Assembly (NCBI GenBank): GCA_964479665.1
Contig: CAYZNN010000009.1
Span: 32,354 to 96,353, forward strand
Source of the DNA: UBA2287 sp964479665
GTDB taxonomy: Bacteria; Bacteroidota; Bacteroidia; Bacteroidales; Tenuifilaceae
Length of the DNA stretch: 64,000 nucleotides
Direction of reading: 5' to 3'
Positions within the stretch are counted from its first letter, which is position 1. Every line of letters begins with the position of its first letter. The position numbers and the translations under genes are program-made. Positions 45,726-54,817 of this stretch are shown here, piece after piece. The notes beneath the pieces were generated by a model. The model worked only from the letters and a program-made list of their open reading frames with translations, did not search any database and was not told where the DNA came from.

Positions 45726-47020
45726 GGCTTATTTTTTTCTTTTAAATGCAATAGGTCCTGCCCAATGTCGCGTCTGAAATACTTACCATTAAAATTGACT
45801 GTATTTACTAATTTGTATGCATTTGCAATTGAGTTGGTTATTGAGTCAGCAATGCCAGTACAGGCCATTACTCTACCTCCCGAAGAAATCAACTCCGCAT
45901 TTTCATTAATTGAAGTACCAGCATGAAAAAGAATGGTATTTATAACAGTACCCTCAATTTCTATCTTATCTCCCTTTCTGTAGTTGTTCGGATAACCCTC
46001 AGAAGCTAATATTACAGTGCTAGCCCAATTAGACGTATGTTCAATTTGGCACTTTGAAAGGTTACCATTAGCAGTTTCAATTAAAAGACTTAAAAAGTCT
46101 CCGCTAATTCGTGGCATAACTACTTGGGTTTCGGGATCTCCGAGCCTAACATTGTACTCTATTACGAAAGGATTCCCCTTTACATTCATTAACCCAATAA
46201 AGATAAACCCTACGTACTCAATTTCTTCGTTCCTTATCCCGTATATTGTTGGTTTAATTACCTCCTCCTCCACTTTTCTTATAAATTCAGAGTCAGCAAA
46301 TGGTACAGGCGATATGGCTCCCATTCCTCCGGTGTTGGGACCGGTATCGTTATCGCCAATACGTTTGTAATCCTTTGCTTCGGGAAGAATAACATACGAT
46401 TGCCCATCGGTTAATACAAAAACAGAGAGTTCAATACCCTCGAGAAATTCCTCAATTACAATCGTTTTGCTTGCTTCTCCAAATTTACCCGAAAAAAAAT
46501 CGTCGACAACGGCTGTGGCTTCCGGTAGGGTTCCACAAATAGCTACCCCCTTGCCTGCGGCAAGTCCATCGGCCTTTATAACATAGGGTGGTTGAAGGTT
46601 TGTGAGAAAATCCAGAGTTTCCTTCCGCTGGGATTGCACAAAACTTTTAAATGAAGCGGTAGGGATTCCATATTTTGTCATAAACTCTTTGGCAAAACGC
46701 TTGCTTCCTTCGAGTTGGGCTCCTCTTTTAGAAGGCCCAATAACCTTCACTTTATTAAGTTCGGGTTGTAACTTAAAATAGTCGTATATCCCTTTAACCA
46801 AGAAATCTTCCGGACCTACAAAAACCAAATCGATACCCTCTTTAATGACAAACATCTTCAATTCTTCGAAGTCGGATGGGTTAATGGGTACATTTATCCC
46901 AAGCAACTGTGTACCAGGGTTCCCTGGGGCTATGTAAAGTTTACTAAGTATCTTCGATTGGCTAAGTTTCCACGAAATTGCGTGCTCTCTCCCTCCTGAT
47001 CCTAATACCAGAACATTCAT
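45716..47020 (-). CDS. purD: Phosphoribosylamine-glycine ligase (GARS)
   Basis: 434 residues. ATP-grasp enzyme: VLVLGSGGREHAI at the start, IAPGNPGT, PPYVIKADGLAAGKGVAICG in the ATP site, DNDTGPNTGGMGAISP and the EYNVRLGDPETQVVMPR metal/substrate motif. It joins glycine and phosphoribosylamine in the second step of purine synthesis, in the cytoplasm. The gene stands apart from other pur genes. The end overlaps the DUF6427-like gene by ten bases. Confidence 0.97.
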   Translation of the reverse strand: MNVLVLGSGGREHAISWKLSQSKILSKLYIAPGNPGTQLLGINVPINPSDFEELKMFVIKEGIDLVFVGPEDFLVKGIYDYFKLQPELNKVKVIGPSKRGAQLEGSKRFAKEFMTKYGIPTASFKSFVQSQRKETLDFLTNLQPPYVIKADGLAAGKGVAICGTLPEATAVVDDFFSGKFGEASKTIVIEEFLEGIELSVFVLTDGQSYVILPEAKDYKRIGDNDTGPNTGGMGAISPVPFADSEFIRKVEEEVIKPTIYGIRNEEIEYVGFIFIGLMNVKGNPFVIEYNVRLGDPETQVVMPRISGDFLSLLIETANGNLSKCQIEHTSNWASTVILASEGYPNNYRKGDKIEIEGTVINTILFHAGTSINENAELISSGGRVMACTGIADSITNSIANAYKLVNTVNFNGKYFRRDIGQDLLHLKEKNKPCS

Positions 47021-47118
47021 TATTTAATTTTTGCTATAAAAATAGACCATATGTTTTGAATCGCAAAGGAATTTATAATGAATTGTAAATAGATTAACTG
47101 GCTGATAAACAAGACATG

Positions 47119-47152
47119 CAAAAAAGAAAGCCCCATTGATAAAAGGGGGCTC
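47119..47152 (-). terminator. Terminator after the PorP/SprF-like gene
   Basis: AGCCCC-ATTGATAAAA-GGGGGCT gives a stem of about six to seven base pairs; read on the minus strand it is followed by TTTCTTTTTTGC. It lies 26 bases past the stop. Confidence 0.7.
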
Positions 47153-47177
47153 ATGACGAGGGGATTAATAAAGAGTT

Positions 47178-48080
47178 TTACCACAATCCGTTAATAGTGT
47201 AGCGGATCATAAATTCGTGTGTGCCACTATTGATTTTCGAAAGTTTATTAAGGGAAAAGTCAAAGGCATACCCTAGTGTTAAATCCTTATTTACCTTCCC
47301 GTTAAAAAAGAGACCAGCGGCATCGCCAATTCTATAGTGTGGTCCAAACGAGAATCTTTTTAAATAGTCAACTTGTGCAGTAATATCAACAGCTGGTGGT
47401 TGACCAATCATAATTCCAATAATACCCGAGGGGATAATTTCCCAATCCCTATTAATTGGGAATTTATAACCGCCCATCAGGTATATTTGTGGGCTGTAGG
47501 GTTCCTGGTTATCTCTCTGTTCTTTTTTCAGTCTGGCTTCAATAAGGCGGGGCGCTGAAATACCTGCGTAGTAATCTTGTGAGTATAAATAGAATCCAAC
47601 ACCCAGATTGGGGCTTGTCCTTGTTTCGTCGGTTTGAAATTGTGGGTCTGAAGGGTCGTTTACCAGTAGTCCTCCCACTTTGGCTATATAGTTACTAACT
47701 CCTGCCTTCAGGCCCATTGAAAGTTTTAACCCTTTTACTACAGTAATTTGATATGAGTAAGAACCTGTAATGTGGGTCATCCTTAGAGGGCCAGCCTTAT
47801 CGGTCGTTACATTAAAGGCAAGTCCCATATTTTGCTTAATATAGGGAGTATGAGCCCCAAAACTAAAAGAGTTAGGAGCGCCATCTACTCCAATCCACTG
47901 GTGTCTGGTGAGTACGTTTAAGTTTAAACCATCAATGGTTCCAGCTACTGCGGGGTTAAAGGCGGTTGGATTTTGCAAGTAGTTGGTGAACATTGGATCC
48001 TGCTGCGCGTAAGATTGGCTAACTCCTAATACAAAAAGAGCGGCTACTCCAACGGCCAATTTGTTCAAATGTCTATTCAT
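47178..48080 (-). CDS. PorP/SprF-family T9SS outer-membrane protein
   Basis: 300 residues. Signal peptide MNRHLNKLAVGVAALFVLGVSQSYAQ; then QDPMFTNYLQNPTAFNPAVAG, the unmistakable opening of PorP/SprF proteins, and LTRHQWIGVDGAPNSFSFGAHTP. It ends in a beta-barrel strand FMIRYTING followed by LW. Known members form an outer-membrane barrel needed for type IX secretion or for anchoring one specific large cargo (SprF for SprB). It lies ten bases downstream of the giant CHU_C protein, the usual partnership. Confidence 0.95.
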   Translation of the reverse strand: MNRHLNKLAVGVAALFVLGVSQSYAQQDPMFTNYLQNPTAFNPAVAGTIDGLNLNVLTRHQWIGVDGAPNSFSFGAHTPYIKQNMGLAFNVTTDKAGPLRMTHITGSYSYQITVVKGLKLSMGLKAGVSNYIAKVGGLLVNDPSDPQFQTDETRTSPNLGVGFYLYSQDYYAGISAPRLIEARLKKEQRDNQEPYSPQIYLMGGYKFPINRDWEIIPSGIIGIMIGQPPAVDITAQVDYLKRFSFGPHYRIGDAAGLFFNGKVNKDLTLGYAFDFSLNKLSKINSGTHEFMIRYTINGLW

Positions 48081-48090
48081 ATTTGCCTTT

Positions 48091-51000
48091 TTACCTTTTT
48101 AAGAAAACATTTCCCGAATACTTTTCCTTAGTCGAGCCCACCTCAATAAAGTAATAGTAGGTTCCGTTCGGAAGGGTTTTTCCAACCGAGAAAGCATTTG
48201 AAGTGCCATCCCAATCGTTCTTATAATCGGAATTGCTGTAAACCAAAATGCCTGAACGATTATAGATTTTTACACTCAAACCTCCAAGTTGCTCTAATCC
48301 AATTATTTGGAAGGTGTCGTTAATATTATCGCCATCGGGCGAAAAGCCTTCGGGTATGATTAATCGCTCAGTTTTAACATAAAAACGAGCCTTTGCTGTA
48401 CCACAATTGCCATACTCGTCGCAAACACGATATGTAATGGAGTCGTGTCCAGCAAAATGGTAGTCGGGAGTATACGTTAAGGTGTTGTCGGAATTTACTT
48501 GAACCATTCCCTTTGTAACATAAACCTCAATGTTAACAACTAAATTGGAACCAACTAAGCCCTCATCGTTTGTGAGTACATTGGCAGTAATATTACCATT
48601 AACAAGGAGTTCAAAGTAATCGTCGATGGCAACAATCGGATTTGAAAGGGTTATTATATCAATGCTGTTGCTAACTCCGGTACATCCATTTATTGTAACT
48701 TCAACAGCATATGTTCCAGAGGTATTTGCACTATAAGTGCTGCTATTTGCATCTGAAATTGGGTTTAAATTCAGCAACCACTGGTAGTTGTCGGCATCAT
48801 CTATATCGGTTAATAAAAGAACTTCAATGTTTTCGTTTTCGTACCAACCCAACCGATCAACCGTGGAAATGGTAGGATTTGGAATAGATTTTATCAATAT
48901 TTCAAGTGCATTGCTGCTTCCCGTGCAGTTTCCGATGGTAACCTCAGCAGTATACATTCCCTCTTGTGTGGCTATGTAGCTGCTGGTAGTAGCCCCATCG
49001 ATGGGTTCGCCGTTGCGGAACCACTGGTAGGCATCGCCCGCAGGGGCAACGGTGAGTGTGGTGGCGATGGTTTGCCCCTCGCAGTAGGAGAGCGGATGGG
49101 TTGTGGCAATAGTTGGAGTTGGGCTCGGCTCGAGAGTAATTTGAACCTGTGCTGTTTGCTGACAACCCGTTGCAGTAATAGTTCCAATAACTGTATAAGT
49201 TGTTGGTTCAGTTGGAATGAAAGGTATATTGTTTACCACCCCATTATCCCAATCATAAGTATCGGCGGTTCCAGTAGCATTTAGTAAAGCCTCATTACCC
49301 GAGCATATTGAAAAATCGGCAGGTACATTTACAACTGGAAGCGGATTAATGGAAACAGTGGTGCTTCCGTTCATGATTTGCTCACACAGGGTGGTAGCGT
49401 ATGTGGCCATCACCGTGTAGGTTCCCTCTGCGATTTGGTTTCCAAAATCAAGTGAAAGTCCGTTGCCGCTTAAAGGATCACCAATAGGTGCTCCATTAAG
49501 CAGGAGTTGGTAATTAACACCTGTTTGTGAGCCAGAAAGTCCAATTGTTGTTCCAACTGTACCTTGGCAGTAACCTCCACCGCCAGTAATGGTATAGGCA
49601 AAAGGAAGCGGGTTGACAGTAACAGCTATAAGGGGGCTAATGGCCCTGCAACCCGCAGAAGAGAAAACAACAGCATAAACTTCATCGTTATTTTGAAGAG
49701 CATTGGAGGTATAGTACGAAGAAGGCCCCGGTCCTTTAACTAACTCGTCGTTTAGGTAGAATTCGTAGGTAACCCCACCCGAGGCATTAAAAGTTATTGG
49801 AGATCCCTGACAAATTGTATTAGATGGCTCGGTTGAAACAAGTTCAGCAATGGGCGAGGGGTTCGCAGCAGTTAAAATAATTTCTCGATCAACAAAACAC
49901 TCATTTTCATCAGTTACACGAACATTATATGTACCTATACCCAAATCTGATTGATTCTGTTGGAATGGATTTGAAATGCCGGGACCCGTCCATATAAAGG
50001 TTTTAACCCCAGTACCACCCGTTACGCTTATTCCAATGCTCCCATTTGTCGACTCGGGGCATGTAGGTGAATTTGCTATAGGATTCACTACTATTTGAGA
50101 GGGCTGGGTAATAATAATCGATTCGAAGGTTCTTGAGCAATTGTTATCGTCAATAATAGTAATGCTATATGTCCCCTGGGGTAGGCCCGAAAAAATATTT
50201 GAACTTTGAAATGGCCCGCCATTTAGAGAGAATTGATGGGCGCCTGTTCCACCAGAAGGGTTAACTTGTATTATACCATAGTTACCGTTGTAGCAACTTA
50301 CGTAAGTAGTGTTGAATGTTGCAGCTAATTGAGCAGGTTGTTCAAGAAAATGATCCTCAATTGAAAACTCGCAACCATTGGCATCGGTTATGTAAATAGA
50401 GTAAACTCCACTTGGAATATTATATAAATTTTTAGAAATGCTAATCGTATTCCCCAATTCGTCCTTCCAAATGTAACTGAAAGGCCTAGTGCCACCTGTT
50501 CTCGACAGTATCATTTTGCCGTTGCCTTCGTTGTAGCAGATTGGAGGGAAATTTATTATGGAAGCACTTAATGGTGCTAATGGTTGAAGTATAGTAAAGG
50601 ATATAGAATAGGTTTTTGAGTCGCTGTCGGTTGCCAAAACAGTATAATTTCCCGCTTCGAGGTTTGAAGCACTATTAGTTGTTTCTGCCAGAATTCCACT
50701 TGGTCCGCTCCATTGGTATGTTATTGGCGCCACTCCAAAGGCATTGGGCAATACTGTTGCGGCCCCATTATTTCCACCGTGGCAACTTACATCGGCTTTA
50801 CTTTGCAAGTATATTGCAAAAACACCTTCAACCGGAACAAAATAGGAGGTATCCATTGAGCAACCCCTAGCGTCGGTAATGGTTACAGTATACTCCTTGT
50901 CCTGCGAAAGACCGCTAATATCTTTTGTGGTAAATCCACCATGATCCCACTGGTAAGTATAACCCGGAGTTCCCCCGGTTACGGTTTGGGTTATGCTGCC

Positions 51001-52836
51001 GTTAGAAGTAATAACCCCAAACTCATTTTTAACAATAGGATTAATTACCGCAGTGGTAGTTATTTTATTGGGTTGGGTTATATGGTAGTATTTTGTAACC
51101 ACCCTGCCAAGATTGTCGGTTAATACCAATTTGTAGGTTCCCGCCTTGAGATCTTCGAAAAGAAGTGGCTGCGTGTAGATTCCGCTTGAAATAGTTCCCT
51201 TCTTAAGTAAAGTTAAAACATAGCTTAGAGGGGCTGCGTAGCCTCCCGATATGTTAATGGATAGTGTGCCATCTTCGCCATTAAAGCAAGTAACATTTGA
51301 GGTAACAGGGTGAATGTTGAAATTAATATGCTTTGCCATGAAGCCATCCTGTACACCAGTATTTGTAAGGGTTGCACTACCAATTGCAATGGAAGGAGAG
51401 GCAAAGTAACCGCCAACCATTGTGTTTCCTTGAGCATCCAATTTAACAGTGAGCGTTTCCTCATTTCCCAAAGATCCAGCAACACGAACTGCTCCCAAAT
51501 AGTTGCCATTTTCAGCAGAAAGGTTAACCAGAAAGGCCTCTCCAGTATTTAGTATGGTAAGAGTATCCTGAACCGCAGTTGTTTGTCCAAGGTACATTAC
51601 GCCTCTGTACATTCCACCTGTTGAAACGACCCCATTCCTATATGAAACTGAATTGATAAGTTCATTAGATGTGCCTCCACTTCCAAATGAATAGGTCCAT
51701 TTTATTTGGCCATTAACATTGTAAGCTACAACAAAGTTATCTTCTCCACCCTTTGATGTTAGAACAACAGGGTCGAAACCGGGAGCATTTCCTATATTTA
51801 TGTTTGATCCAAAATTACCGATAATGAAAACATCTCCAGTTGAAGTATCGGAAGAAATAGCATTGCCACTATTAGCGGTTAAGTTGTTGTTGGCAATATG
51901 CCTTGCCCAGTCGAGTGTTCCATCGCTATTTAACTTAAAAGCAATTACATCTTGTGCTGCGGTTGTGCCTGCATTGTATATGGTGTTGGGATGCGAAAAA
52001 CTGCTACCATCAGCAAGGTAGGTCTTGTCGAAATAAATTTGTTTATAAAAAGGGCCAGAGCCGTAAATTCCATTGTTTGGAGCTAAAGAAATACCCCCAT
52101 TAATCCGAGCGGCACCATCTGCCGACCCAACAATTGTTGCTACCCACAATGGAACAAAGCTGCTATTGAATTTGGCAACAAAACCATTGCCCCAATTGTC
52201 TGAGCTTACATAGGGAACACTTATGCTTGAACCCAAAAAATTTATAGTTCCACCCCTCCAGAAACCTCCAATATAAATATTGCCCAAAGCATCTACTTGA
52301 ATTCCAAATCCACGGTCGAGATTGGAACTTTGGGCAACAACCGATGCAAATAAAAGATTACCATTCGAATCGTATTTGGCAATAAAGGCATCGTGGTTTT
52401 GGCTTGCGCCAAGAGTTATGTTATTGGCGCTGTTTATACTATGAAATATTGCTTGTGTTCCGCTATAGCTGCCCGTAATGTATATATTACCTGTTGCGTC
52501 GGAAAATATTCCTTTCAGTTGTATCTCAGTAGTTGTTTCAATTACATTAGCCCAAACTTTTACTCCCGCAAGCGAATGGCATGCAACAAAACCACCAGCA
52601 GTAAGTGAAGCAACCAAATTGTTTTCGGCTCCAGGTGAACTCCTAAAGCTGGCAGTTCCTCGGAATAGGCCAATTGAATATATTTGGTTATTGGCAATTG
52701 CAATACTCTCAAATTGGTCGCTATTTACGCTTCCAACTTGTTCGGCCCACTCCCAGTTTTGTGCGGTCAATGGTTTTAATAATACCAATGAGAAGCAAAT
52801 TATAAGAAATAGTATTTTTTCTATTATTTTGTTCAT
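48091..52836 (-). CDS. Giant T9SS adhesin with CHU_C (type B) sorting domain
   Basis: 1581 residues. A signal peptide (MNKIIEKILFLIICFSLVLLKPLTAQ) is followed by SBBP-like beta-propeller repeats to about residue 500 (GNIYITGSYSG, GNIYIGGFWRG). Then come about six SprB repeats (residues 500-1000) with NVTCFNGEDGTLSINISGG, DVSCHGGNNGAATV and YVSCYNGNYGIIQVNPSGG motifs. Next are several Ig-like/PKD-like domains and a cadherin-like domain (DDYFELLVNGNITANVLTNDEG). The C-terminal CHU_C domain runs from IPEGFSPDGDNINDTF to YSGNVFLKR. Homologues such as SprB are cell-surface adhesins moved or displayed by T9SS. The gene is intact, and followed by its PorP/SprF partner. Confidence 0.95.
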   Translation of the reverse strand: MNKIIEKILFLIICFSLVLLKPLTAQNWEWAEQVGSVNSDQFESIAIANNQIYSIGLFRGTASFRSSPGAENNLVASLTAGGFVACHSLAGVKVWANVIETTTEIQLKGIFSDATGNIYITGSYSGTQAIFHSINSANNITLGASQNHDAFIAKYDSNGNLLFASVVAQSSNLDRGFGIQVDALGNIYIGGFWRGGTINFLGSSISVPYVSSDNWGNGFVAKFNSSFVPLWVATIVGSADGAARINGGISLAPNNGIYGSGPFYKQIYFDKTYLADGSSFSHPNTIYNAGTTAAQDVIAFKLNSDGTLDWARHIANNNLTANSGNAISSDTSTGDVFIIGNFGSNINIGNAPGFDPVVLTSKGGEDNFVVAYNVNGQIKWTYSFGSGGTSNELINSVSYRNGVVSTGGMYRGVMYLGQTTAVQDTLTILNTGEAFLVNLSAENGNYLGAVRVAGSLGNEETLTVKLDAQGNTMVGGYFASPSIAIGSATLTNTGVQDGFMAKHINFNIHPVTSNVTCFNGEDGTLSINISGGYAAPLSYVLTLLKKGTISSGIYTQPLLFEDLKAGTYKLVLTDNLGRVVTKYYHITQPNKITTTAVINPIVKNEFGVITSNGSITQTVTGGTPGYTYQWDHGGFTTKDISGLSQDKEYTVTITDARGCSMDTSYFVPVEGVFAIYLQSKADVSCHGGNNGAATVLPNAFGVAPITYQWSGPSGILAETTNSASNLEAGNYTVLATDSDSKTYSISFTILQPLAPLSASIINFPPICYNEGNGKMILSRTGGTRPFSYIWKDELGNTISISKNLYNIPSGVYSIYITDANGCEFSIEDHFLEQPAQLAATFNTTYVSCYNGNYGIIQVNPSGGTGAHQFSLNGGPFQSSNIFSGLPQGTYSITIIDDNNCSRTFESIIITQPSQIVVNPIANSPTCPESTNGSIGISVTGGTGVKTFIWTGPGISNPFQQNQSDLGIGTYNVRVTDENECFVDREIILTAANPSPIAELVSTEPSNTICQGSPITFNASGGVTYEFYLNDELVKGPGPSSYYTSNALQNNDEVYAVVFSSAGCRAISPLIAVTVNPLPFAYTITGGGGYCQGTVGTTIGLSGSQTGVNYQLLLNGAPIGDPLSGNGLSLDFGNQIAEGTYTVMATYATTLCEQIMNGSTTVSINPLPVVNVPADFSICSGNEALLNATGTADTYDWDNGVVNNIPFIPTEPTTYTVIGTITATGCQQTAQVQITLEPSPTPTIATTHPLSYCEGQTIATTLTVAPAGDAYQWFRNGEPIDGATTSSYIATQEGMYTAEVTIGNCTGSSNALEILIKSIPNPTISTVDRLGWYENENIEVLLLTDIDDADNYQWLLNLNPISDANSSTYSANTSGTYAVEVTINGCTGVSNSIDIITLSNPIVAIDDYFELLVNGNITANVLTNDEGLVGSNLVVNIEVYVTKGMVQVNSDNTLTYTPDYHFAGHDSITYRVCDEYGNCGTAKARFYVKTERLIIPEGFSPDGDNINDTFQIIGLEQLGGLSVKIYNRSGILVYSNSDYKNDWDGTSNAFSVGKTLPNGTYYYFIEVGSTKEKYSGNVFLKR

Positions 52837-52930
52837 GGCCCTTAACGGTTTATATTTAAAAAATAAGGCTTTTTAAAAAGTAAAGATACAACATTGTGTT
52901 CTTTTTTCAAGTCATATTTGATTTATACGC

Positions 52931-52938
52931 TATTTTTG
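52931..52938 (+). promoter_or_regulatory. Possible -7 box of the sulfotransferase operon
   Basis: TATTTTTG matches TAnnTTTG and lies 29 bases before the ATG at 52968. A T-rich tract at 52903-52908 is the only -33 candidate. Confidence 0.4.
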
Positions 52939-52967
52939 TACATAACAGTGCTCAATTTATTTATAAG

Positions 52968-53879
52968 ATGGCAAAGGCAATAGTACATGTAGGGTATCCA
53001 AAAACGGGCAGCACTTGGTTTCAGCAGTGTTTTTATCCATACGTTTCCAACTGGAATTATTTGCATAGAGATAAGTTTCGAAAGCTAGTTACGGATTTCT
53101 TGCCGTTTCAATTCGAATTGGATGAAAAAGGCAAGCAATATTTTGCTAATAGCAATACTATAGTTTGCGACGAAGGAATTATTGGTGGAAATCCATTCAT
53201 TGCTGCTGAGTCGCTTCACAGAATCAAATCGGTATTCGATGAGGTTAGAATTGTTCTGTTTCTCAGAAATCAGCCCGATATGCTGGTGTCCAAATATTCT
53301 CAGTACATCTATAAAAATAAAGGCACCGAAAGCGCTAAGCGCTTCTTTGGCTCCGACCCATATTGGCACAGGGTTCATAATTTTCAAAGGTTTCACCCCG
53401 AATACCTATGTTACCATTCGATAATCAATTACCTCAACAATCTGTTTGGCAGGAGCCATGTTTTTGTTTATTTATTCGAAGATTTTGTTGAAAATCCTAA
53501 GGCATTTATCGATAAATTTTCTTTAGAGCATAACATTGAATTAAAAACGAATACCCTTGATTTTTCATCCCGAAACGATGGTTTGCGCAGAGGCCTTTAT
53601 CCTATATTACGATTCTTAAATATTTTTACACGATACAATAGACGGGACAAGTATTACTTGATACACATCCCATACTGGCATCAGTTAAGCATAAGAATTT
53701 ATCAGATATTTAATGGGTTAACTTTATTTGGCAGAAAACCAAAGCTTAAACATTTGCTAGGCAAGGCAAGAGCCAAGCATTTAATCGATTTTTACCAGAG
53801 CAGCAACGAGTTATTGGTTCCCATATTCGGGCGAGAGAAACTTGAGCAGTATGGCTATCCCCTCAATAATCAGAATTGA
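52968..53879 (+). CDS. Sulfotransferase-like protein
   Basis: 303 residues from ATG 52968; the open frame to 52896 would add a leader of doubtful value. The 5'-phosphosulfate-binding loop is YPKTGSTWFQQ near residue 10, and VRIVLFLRNQPDMLVSKYSQYI carries the Arg and Ser of the 3'-phosphate-binding motif. The enzyme would transfer sulfate from PAPS, in the cytoplasm, to a glycan or glycolipid acceptor. The following gene is another sulfotransferase, whose ATG overlaps this stop (TGATG), so the two are coupled. No PAPS synthesis genes are in the window. Confidence 0.8.
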   Translation: MAKAIVHVGYPKTGSTWFQQCFYPYVSNWNYLHRDKFRKLVTDFLPFQFELDEKGKQYFANSNTIVCDEGIIGGNPFIAAESLHRIKSVFDEVRIVLFLRNQPDMLVSKYSQYIYKNKGTESAKRFFGSDPYWHRVHNFQRFHPEYLCYHSIINYLNNLFGRSHVFVYLFEDFVENPKAFIDKFSLEHNIELKTNTLDFSSRNDGLRRGLYPILRFLNIFTRYNRRDKYYLIHIPYWHQLSIRIYQIFNGLTLFGRKPKLKHLLGKARAKHLIDFYQSSNELLVPIFGREKLEQYGYPLNNQN

Positions 53880-54817
53880 TGCAGGAGATGGAGTCCATTA
53901 TTTTGCTTGCATACCAAAATCGGTCGGGCTCGAGCTTTTTGTTCGAGCAATTGAGTAAGTATGCTAATGTGTGCGTGTGCCTTGAGGCTGAGGTGTTAAT
54001 TTACGAATTGCTAATGCACCCTTTCGACCACTTTACCAAAATAGGATTTGAAAAGGTTCTCGATTGGTCTGCTAACGACCCGAAATTTATACATTGGAAT
54101 CTTGGTTCCGAAGAATTAAAGGGCCTTTTAAATGTAAAAACCAATTTCGATGCCTTTGTTTTTATATTAAAAGCTTATAAAAATAAAGTATTGCCTGAGG
54201 CCAATGCCATTGCATTTAAAGGAACAAAGGTGATCGATTTTTTAAGAACCTACCCGAAGTTAATTCAAGCAAGCAAATTCATTACAGTTGGACTTGTTCG
54301 CGACCCAAGAGGCATTTTCAACTCACAAAAAGGAAACATAGACTCGATTGGAAGATTACCCTTTGCGCAGAGTGCAGTTTCTTTCTCGCTCAGCTGGAAT
54401 CGGTATATTAAAAAAATGACTGAGATAGAAGCGAAGTATGAAATGAAAATAATTAAATATGAAGACTTCATTGCCAATACAGAGGTTCAAAATGTATGGG
54501 GTCATCCAATTACCATTTCATTTAGAGCTGAAGGAAACTACTATAAAAGAATACCCGAATCGCAAAAGCATTTGCACAAGCTCGTTCCGCTTGAACCAAA
54601 ACCCCTCAGAATTAACGCATGGCAAAATGAATTGGACGAAAAAGACCTATTTACAATAGATTTTTTTACAAAGGAGTTTCGCAGTCTCTTTTCTTATGAA
54701 AATTCGAAAGTCAATTTGAGCATAAGGGTTTTCTACTACTTAATAACTGAGTCGATTAAGTTTATATTAAATGCTGTTTTTCATAAGATTTGCTCACTCT
54801 TCAGAAAAATGTTTTGA
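53879..54817 (+). CDS. Second sulfotransferase-like protein
   Basis: 312 residues from the ATG in the TGATG overlap at 53877-53881. The phosphate-binding loop is NRSGSSFLFEQL near residue 13 and the 3'-phosphate region is TVGLVRDPRGIFNSQKG near residue 140; a later LSWNRYIKKM helix is usual in this fold. It is unlike the first sulfotransferase outside these motifs, which suggests a different acceptor. Its stop overlaps the probable TTG start of a glycosyltransferase. The C-terminal end is hydrophobic (IKFILNAVFHKICSLF), perhaps a membrane contact. Confidence 0.78.
   Translation: MQEMESIILLAYQNRSGSSFLFEQLSKYANVCVCLEAEVLIYELLMHPFDHFTKIGFEKVLDWSANDPKFIHWNLGSEELKGLLNVKTNFDAFVFILKAYKNKVLPEANAIAFKGTKVIDFLRTYPKLIQASKFITVGLVRDPRGIFNSQKGNIDSIGRLPFAQSAVSFSLSWNRYIKKMTEIEAKYEMKIIKYEDFIANTEVQNVWGHPITISFRAEGNYYKRIPESQKHLHKLVPLEPKPLRINAWQNELDEKDLFTIDFFTKEFRSLFSYENSKVNLSIRVFYYLITESIKFILNAVFHKICSLFRKMF

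Noticed and set aside
48964..49284. 106-codon plus-strand open frame
   Set aside because: It is antisense to the GC-rich patch of the giant adhesin; high GC removes stop codons by chance.
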